DNA of 64,000 bases from Stenopsyche tienmushanensis. Lineage: Eukaryota; Arthropoda; Insecta; Trichoptera; Stenopsychidae. The stretch lies in assembly GCA_008973525.1 (NCBI GenBank), contig WACJ01000069.1:868001-932000 (forward strand), written 5' to 3'. The translations under genes and the position numbers were made by a program. Below the pieces are notes generated by a model, which did no database searches, was not told the DNA's origin, and worked only from the letters and a program-made list of their open reading frames with translations. This document shows positions 58,228 through 64,000 of the stretch, piece by piece; position 1 is the stretch's first letter; each line of letters begins with the position of its first letter.

Positions 58228-60032
58228 CAAATATAGCATTTAAATTTATGATGATTTATTATTAGCTCACTATTTAAATGGTTAAAAATCATGACATAAT
58301 AAAAGTCATAATACATATGATATATGTAAAGAAAATGAGGGAAAACGCTTCGATATTTAAAGAATAAAAGCCTAGTTAATTTGATGTAGTAATAAACGAT
58401 TGTAATATATGAAGAATAAATGTTGCCTTCTGTTAATATATAAGGGGAAATTTTAGGTAATAGATAACGCATTTGAATTATTTATTGGTAGAAACTATGG
58501 CAAGGCAAGCGGATGAATACAGCGTAATGATCAGTAAGTATATTCAAAATAGGGCTATTATTGATTTTGATATATGTTATGTTTTTCAACGTATATGTTA
58601 GGATAATGTTAAAGATACTTTGTTAATACTGCTTTTAAATGCTTAAGAATGATTACATGCCGAGGCAAAATTTGTACAAAAAAAAAAAACGTTTAAAAAA
58701 AACAAGAATAATTATCTCAATCTCCGAGATTAAACGAAGGATTTAACGATTTATAAATTGGCCTGTCCTTGTGTCTAATTCCAGCGCCCGAAGTGACCCG
58801 CAGGAGCAAAACGCCGCGAAGGCCTTATCTAATTCGTACATTTTCCAAGAAGAGCCGAGCATTGCGTGATGATGTTCATTATATATAAACATTACATTCG
58901 TTGCTGGCCATGCTTTAAGGATATAATGTCGGTCCTTTTTTTCTCGCGCTCCGTCCATTTTTTGCAGATTTAACCCATTTGTCCGTTGAGATTCCCGGCG
59001 TAACGGATTTCCTCCACTTAATTAAATGTTTGCGCTTCAAATAAATGTTTCACTTTCTTTGGCGTTCCTCCAGCGTAAGAACCTCGACCAATTTTCCCTT
59101 TGTCCGTTTGAAGGTTTCATAAAAAAAGTTCACCCCCTGGCCGTTTCATCCCCTAGTCCGCGGTTTAGCCCGACTGAAATGGCATCACTTTTCTCGGCGA
59201 GATGCTCAAAGCACTCTGAGTAAATAGCCATTATTCTCTCTTAGGTGTAGTACACCCTGTCGCGAGCGAAGATATAAAATAAGACCTCACCCTAGCAGAA
59301 GTTCTGATAGCTCATGTTAACCCTTACTATCGAGGACCCATTACATATTAAAGCATCTCGGATCTTTGGATCAAAGACGCGGAGCGTATTGAGCTGTCTT
59401 TATTTATATTTACATAAGGAGATACGGAAATCAGCGCAAAGGCGATGGGGTTGAAAAGAGAATATTAGATAATCTTGTTCATAAATAGTTAGGTATATTC
59501 AGGGTCGGGACAAATGGATGACTATACATTTCTTGAACGTGCTGGAGCAGGCTTAAATTCTTCGGCTTGACTAAGGAAGGATGTAAAGAGTATGTATTTT
59601 TAGTTTGTTCTATCACAATTTAACTCCTTTGAATATTTCAATGCATTGCTTTCAGGTACTCCAAATTGCTTCCATTAAAATCTAACTTATTCATTAACTT
59701 TGTTTATATTCATCAAATTAAAGACACTTAGCGATGATAAAAAAACTGGGTACACCGTATTTTTGAGCAAGCTTCAATTTTTTCAATGAAAATATAATTT
59801 ATGATTACAAACTACGCAAAATATACGCAAGTAAACATGGAATATAAATCAGAACTAAAATTTACTGAAATTTTAACAAATGTAAAATCTTAATATAAGC
59901 TTACATAATTTACCCAATTTTATCTCCCAAAAATATATTGTACTGCTTACACTAGCTTTGGAAATATGCTGATTTTTTAAAATTTTGCACTTTTATATAT
60001 TTTAAATTTAATGGTTTTCAAATGTATTTATA
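58228..60032. other. Unassigned noncoding DNA
   Basis: No gene recognised. The part at about 58720-59240 is less AT-rich with overlapping frames on both strands and no domain; it may be conserved noncoding sequence. Confidence 0.45.
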
Positions 60033-60036
60033 TTAA

Positions 60037-60168
60037 CTTTTTCTTCCCTGTGATGTATTTACTACAACTCGACTCTAATAATAATGGAGTTTTAAAATCA
60101 CTTTTTCATTTGGTGTACCAAATACATATCATCGGAGCGTGCGTGTGTTTAGCACAGTAAGAGAAAAG
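60037..60168. mobile_element. Small TTAA-flanked MITE (family F), copy 2
   Basis: A 132-bp unit with TTAA at 60033-60036 and 60169-60172. The ends are CTTTTTCTTCCCTGTG on the left and, read inward, CTTTTCTCTTACTGTG on the right. It shares GTGATGTATTTAC, TGGTGTACCAAATACATA and TCATCGG with the copy at 24824-24957. No coding capacity. Confidence 0.78.
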
Positions 60169-60187
60169 TTAATAAAGTCACATTAAT

Positions 60188-61085
60188 TCCGATCAGTGGT
60201 TCAAAAAAATGCTTAAGGGGGGCAAACCCTTTACAAAGTTCAAAAAAAATCGTTTTTTTTAATTACGTATTTCGAAAGTATAACATATTGAGAGTATACT
60301 ATAAAAGAGAAAAATCAGAATATGAAATATTTACGGAGATATAGTTTATAATTATATTGTGCTATATAAATTATCGTTAAATTGCATTCATATATCTCTA
60401 ACTGTAGGTATGCGAAATTAAAGTTGCTCGAAGTCAGCTCGAAGTTGCTCGAATTTAAGTTTAGCTCGATAATTTGTCGTGTATGTTTGAATTTTCGAAG
60501 CAAAAATATCAAAATATCTTTATAAAGAAACGAAAGATACAGAATTTCGAGGAATTTAAAAAAAAGACATTGTCTCGATGCCATGACATGAACTCGACTG
60601 GAGTCAAAAGCTGGTGCAAATGGCAGAAAACCTTTGCTTCAAAAAATATCCAAAACTTGAAGACCTGACTCCATTTCTTGGCCTAGAGATAGAACAGCAT
60701 ATCTTACCAATTTATAAAGATTTGTCCAGGAATGGATTACTTTAAAGATACCCAAAATGCCAATGAATGTTTTAACTCGACGGTTTCAAAGGACCTGTAT
60801 TCTGATCTAAAAATCATTGAAATATCAACATACATCGCAGCTGGGATATTTAATAAGGACTATAGCTTCATTTTGAAGATGGTGAATATATTAAATATAA
60901 TTATTGACACCTACTGTTAAGTCTTTGCTGAAAATACCAATGAAGCGCGGGTAACGAGGTAGAACCATAAGAGTCTTTCTGAGACAAAAGCAGATTGTAT
61001 AGCCCGAAAACAACAGCTAGTCGAAGATAATCAACTTTTTGAGAAAGCTGAAGATCTATTATACACACCTGGAATCATTGGTTGA
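60188..61085 (+). mobile_element. Mutator-like transposon relic
   Basis: The block contains a decayed Mutator-like transposase C-terminus (60687-61085). Upstream, GGGGGGCAAACCCTTTAC at about 60218-60235 could belong to a terminal repeat, but I found no matching right end and no 9-bp target duplication. The limits are therefore approximate. The 60474-60668 frame in between has no recognised domain. Confidence 0.5.
60687..61085 (+). pseudogene. Mutator-like transposase C-terminal relic
   Basis: Plus-strand pieces read, in order: EQHILPIYKDLSRNGLL; after a frameshift TQNANECFNSTV; SDLKIIEISTYIAAGIFNKDYSFILKMV (split here); a stop; FAENTNEARVTR, a stop, NHKSLSETKADCIARKQQ; and FEKAEDLLYTPGI just before the end. 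This order, ending in a LLYGPGIAD-like motif, is that of the insect 'Mutator-like transposase domain' proteins. At least two stops and one frameshift make it a pseudogene. The catalytic and zinc-finger parts upstream are not readable. Confidence 0.78.
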
Positions 61086-62927
61086 TCGAAAAGTGGCTTA
61101 AATTGATAGTTTTATCGTATTGAAACTTTAAACGAGATTATTACGAAACTGCATTTTCAAAATGTTCGCCTGTTGTAGCTTAAAAAGTGGTTGATCGATC
61201 TGACTGAAATTTTGGGATGTTTCTCACTATAATATTTTCTAATCAACTAAGCTAAAGTTTTAAGGTTTTCGCGTAAATAAATAATTATTTCGGGGTAAAA
61301 ATTATCAAGAAAATGGTAAAAAATATGAAAATTTAACGAAAAATCCTACTAAATTTTTGATTTTATACTTTTTTTAAAATTTTTATAGCTTAGTTTACCT
61401 ACACATATTAAAAATTAAAAACTATTTCCATTTTGGATTTCAGTTCAACAGGAAACCTTAGACAAGTGGTGAGCCGTTTAATATCACAAGAAAAGGCGCC
61501 AAAAGGAATATTTTATAACTCCGCCATTTTGTTTTTGTTTTTAAAAAAATAAATTAGCACTTTAAGATTGTAATAAAATAATGTCAAAAATTCAAAATGA
61601 TATGATTATTTCATCACCATTAAAAAAATCATGAAAATCGACTCACTTTCGAGCGTCTAAAGTACATCATCAAAGGTTATTTTAAGATCTAGCAAATATA
61701 TTCATTTTTAATGTATGTATATCAATGTGACAGATTTACTATAAATTGTATACTATAGATTATGTTATTCTAGTTTAGTCATAAAGTAAAAGGAAAAACA
61801 TCATACAAATTCTTTATCTGCATGAAAATCTCTTATGGAGATCGCCTACGGCCGTTAGTTTGGAATTGACACAATAAGACGTTAAGATATCCATTAATAT
61901 TCATTAAAAAGGACACAGCAAACAGGAAATTAAAAGATCAGCGTAGAATGATTACTATTATTAGTATTGTAGGAAAAAAAAGATAAATTCTGGTTACTTG
62001 ATCTGGATACAATTAAAAATCAATTGAAAAACATTTATTTTTACAAGCATTTAGGAGGGTGGTTTTCATATATTTTGCTATTTTAAATATATATTTCATT
62101 AAATAGTGAATAAAATATCGAATGATACAAGGTCACAGTATTGAAGAACACCATAATCCGCCAAATAAAAAAGAAAATATTGTTTATATTATTAAGGAGC
62201 TCAATGCCAAATCACGAATTGACTATGAATGGAGCTAATGTTAAAGTCGTTTTGTTGAATGGTGGAATTTTTCCGGTATAGGAAATACATTTTCTTTATG
62301 GCGTGTTGCTGATAAATGTGATTCGTTCTTGAAAACTTCCATGGTAATGGAAAGCGGTCTTAATATGTACATAGAATTTTATAGCATTTTTTGCCGTGCG
62401 GCATTGAATTTAGCCTAATTCATTCCTCGATAATGAAAAGAAAAGCATAAAAAAGTGTGGCGTTTCTAGAAACTAATGGTATCTGCTCTAAATTGTACGA
62501 ATTGTTTCTTAACGTTGATTAATCGGCGGTCTAAGTATACTACATGGTACAACAATATAAAGATATTATAATGAGGTATACTAAAAATTTTAATACGCTG
62601 TTGGAACAAAGATATATTTCGTACACAAAGAAAATTTTTTTATTTACCATTTGCAACAATATATACAATTTATATGCAAAACTAATTTTTTAATACAAAA
62701 AAAATTGCATTATTAATTTATTTAAAAAGTATATGAAGACATTAAAAAAATGTTCTCGGACTTGTATATAATAACTTATTTTAGTGTGTGATTTCACTGT
62801 GGAGCTAAGAACGCACACCAAATTACTACGCTATGGGGATTGCATGAATTTAATATTAATTTGATTGATTTTCATGGACCTAAAACATGCCATGAAGGCT
62901 AATTATTTATTATCTTGTCTTATAAAA
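61086..62927. other. Unassigned noncoding DNA
   Basis: No gene or transposon end recognised up to the tRNA gene. The first few hundred bases may still belong to the Mutator-like relic. Confidence 0.5.
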
Positions 62928-63000
62928 GCCGAAATAGCTCAGTTGGGAGAGCGTTAGACTGAAGATCTAAAGGTCCCCGGTTCAATCCCGGGTTTCGGCA
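62928..63000 (+). tRNA. tRNA-Phe(GAA), copy 1
   Basis: This 73-nt gene folds as a standard cloverleaf: acceptor GCCGAAA/TTTCGGC, D arm GCTC/GAGC, anticodon arm TTAGA/TCTAA with anticodon GAA at 62961-62963, T arm CCCGG/CCGGG with loop TTCAATC, and discriminator A. GAA decodes phenylalanine UUC/UUU. The internal polymerase III boxes are intact (A box around TAGCTCAGTTGG, B box GGTTCAATCC). A TTTTT run at 63006-63010 serves as terminator. CCA is not encoded, as usual in eukaryotes, and there is no intron. It differs from copy 2 by one base, T versus C at tRNA position 16 (63788 in copy 2), in the D loop. Confidence 0.98.
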
Positions 63001-63005
63001 AGAAT

Positions 63006-63010
63006 TTTTA
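63006..63010 (+). terminator. Polymerase III terminator of tRNA-Phe copy 1
   Basis: Five T residues start six bases after the discriminator base, the usual pol III stop signal. Confidence 0.8.
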
Positions 63011-63023
63011 TTAAAATTTATTA

Positions 63024-63440
63024 TGTCCACCACTTATCATCTATACAAATCCACTTATCTGTCAGGACAGTTGCAGCGTGTATGAAGCTTGTACATAAAT
63101 AAATAAACACTGTCGATAGTACACAATATTCGGTCATTTATTCAAGTAAACATAAACAATACACTCAAAATCGATTCATTATATCATTCACATATCATTA
63201 TTAGTCGATAAATTTGGGTTAACGATCTATACAATCGTAAGATGTACGCAAAATACTCTCTCCGTCTTTGTCTTCCATTTACAATCTCCGACCTGCAAGA
63301 TACTCTCTCCATCTCTGTTTCTCTTCAAACTCAACGTCCAAGACACTCTCCGCCTCTGTCAGTCTTCGTGTTCAACGTGTAAGAATGCTCTTTCTGAACC
63401 ACTGGAATTCACTCGCAAATACGCGACCGTATTACTATAC
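63024..63440 (+). repeat. Interspersed repeat family B, copy 5 (longest)
   Basis: Begins TGTCCACCACTTATCAT and runs through CACTTATCTGTCAGGAC, GTATGAAGCTTGTACATA, AATAAATAAACACTG, AACATAAACAATACACTC, TCATTATATCATTCACATA, TCGATAAATTTGGG, AACGATCTATACAATCG, three CTCTCTCCGTCT-like pyrimidine repeats, CCACTGGAATTC and CGCAAATACGCGACC. Five copies in the window share this order. The TG start, AATAAATAAA signal-like run and absence of coding would suit a solo LTR, but no target duplication or CA end could be fixed. It lies between the two tRNA-Phe genes. Confidence 0.8.
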
Positions 63441-63772
63441 CAGACATTCAATCATCTGAAGTCATCAATGGACCAATAACGATCACTGTCTGTAGTCCTC
63501 TTTAGTTTTACAATCGGCGATATATCGTTGCTTAGCTTCCAGAGATAAATATATTTAATTAAATCTTAGCTTTTAAATGCAAATATATTTAAAACCTTTT
63601 TGAATTAATTTTCGTAACGCCCATCGTAACAATACTTGTCTGTCTGTTTCTGATTTATGTTATTTTTATATGAACTATGACAGGGGAGAATATATCAATA
63701 AAATTATTTTCTATTTTAAAAATGAACATTTAAGAGAATAAAATTGTGCAAAAACCATACAAAATCGCAATA
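63441..63772. other. Unassigned spacer upstream of the second tRNA gene
   Basis: AT-rich sequence with no recognised feature. It is not similar to the DNA upstream of the first tRNA gene. Confidence 0.5.
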
Positions 63773-63845
63773 GCCGAAATAGCTCAGCTGGGAGAGCGTT
63801 AGACTGAAGATCTAAAGGTCCCCGGTTCAATCCCGGGTTTCGGCA
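63773..63845 (+). tRNA. tRNA-Phe(GAA), copy 2
   Basis: Identical to copy 1 except for C instead of T at tRNA position 16 (63788) in the D loop, which does not disturb any stem. Anticodon GAA is at 63806-63808. A and B boxes are intact, and a TTTT run at 63851-63854 is a plausible polymerase III terminator. All stems pair fully, so it should be functional. The two genes lie 772 bp apart in the same direction, but their flanks are unrelated, so only the gene body has stayed alike. Confidence 0.98.
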
Positions 63846-63850
63846 ATTGA

Positions 63851-63854
63851 TTTT
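63851..63854 (+). terminator. Polymerase III terminator of tRNA-Phe copy 2
   Basis: Four T residues starting six bases after the discriminator base, the minimal pol III stop. Confidence 0.7.
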
Positions 63855-64000
63855 CTAGTATACTAACATTTTTTTGTAGATAGTGGATATTTGTATACTA
63901 TTTTTTAATATAATATCTAAAAAAATTACTATAGCGGACAAAATTTAATCATTAAGTGCGTGCCACCCACCCGCATAGACAAAATAGTAAGTTATAATTT
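63855..64000. other. Unassigned right edge
   Basis: AT-rich DNA with no feature seen up to the window end. Confidence 0.5.

Noticed and set aside
63024..63440. Family B as a tRNA-derived SINE because it lies between tRNA genes
   Set aside because: No A box/B box pair and no similarity to the tRNA-Phe sequence.
1..64000. CRISPR array, phage, plasmid or bacterial operon
   Set aside because: No regularly spaced repeats with unique spacers, no ribosome binding sites and no tightly packed ORFs; eukaryotic tRNA genes and animal transposons fit instead.

Overview
The window looks like nuclear DNA of an arthropod, most likely an insect. It is AT-rich, it carries two eukaryotic tRNA-Phe(GAA) genes with internal polymerase III promoters, and its recognisable repeats are animal DNA transposons (hAT, mariner, pogo/Tigger, Mutator-like, TTAA-flanked piggyBac-like MITEs) plus a LINE 3' end with a (GAT)n tail. 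I found no bacterial operon, ribosome binding site, CRISPR array or phage module. I cannot name the species.

I could not support any intact host protein-coding gene. The open frames are short, have no start or codon context that stands out, and mostly lie in repeats or overlap on both strands. The window is best read as intergenic or intronic DNA with a dense, layered transposon fossil record. The only genes I call with high confidence are the two tRNA-Phe genes at the right edge (62928-63000 and 63773-63845).

Layout. 1-9.7 kb: mostly unassigned DNA, with one short repeat (2.5 kb) and a possible piggyBac Cys-rich remnant (2.7 kb). 9.7-13 kb: two copies of a hAT family whose termini are full of CCCGGG motifs; one copy has a perfect 8-bp target duplication, the other sits inside a copy of another repeat family ('B'). 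14.7-15.7 kb: a TTAA-flanked MITE and a TA-flanked element. 20.0-21.9 kb: a hAT copy inserted into a second copy of its own family in opposite orientation, giving an inverted repeat of about 590 bp per arm; both carry the transposase C-terminal dimerisation segment. 22.7-23.1 kb: a GC/CpG-rich island. 24.3-30 kb: family B copies, a small TTAA MITE, a LINE 3' fragment with an 11-bp target duplication and a pogo-like end. 31.97-34.24 kb: a mariner split by a BED-finger hAT, itself split by a TTAA-flanked MITE. 41.7-49.6 kb: a deleted mariner, three TA-flanked elements, a second GC/CpG-rich island (45.8 kb) and a pogo/Tigger element split by a hAT element. 51-55 kb: a mariner transposase relic, a possible LINE reverse-transcriptase relic and the longest TA-flanked element. 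57.9-61.1 kb: family B, a second TTAA MITE and a Mutator-like transposase relic. 62.9-63.9 kb: the tRNA-Phe pair with a family B copy between them.

The elements do not form a pathway. What they record is relative age: each nested insertion is younger than its host. All transposase pieces I could read are broken by stops, frameshifts, truncation or insertion, so nothing here appears autonomous. The unassigned blocks with moderate GC content may include regulatory DNA of a neighbouring gene outside the window, but that is inference and needs cross-species alignment.
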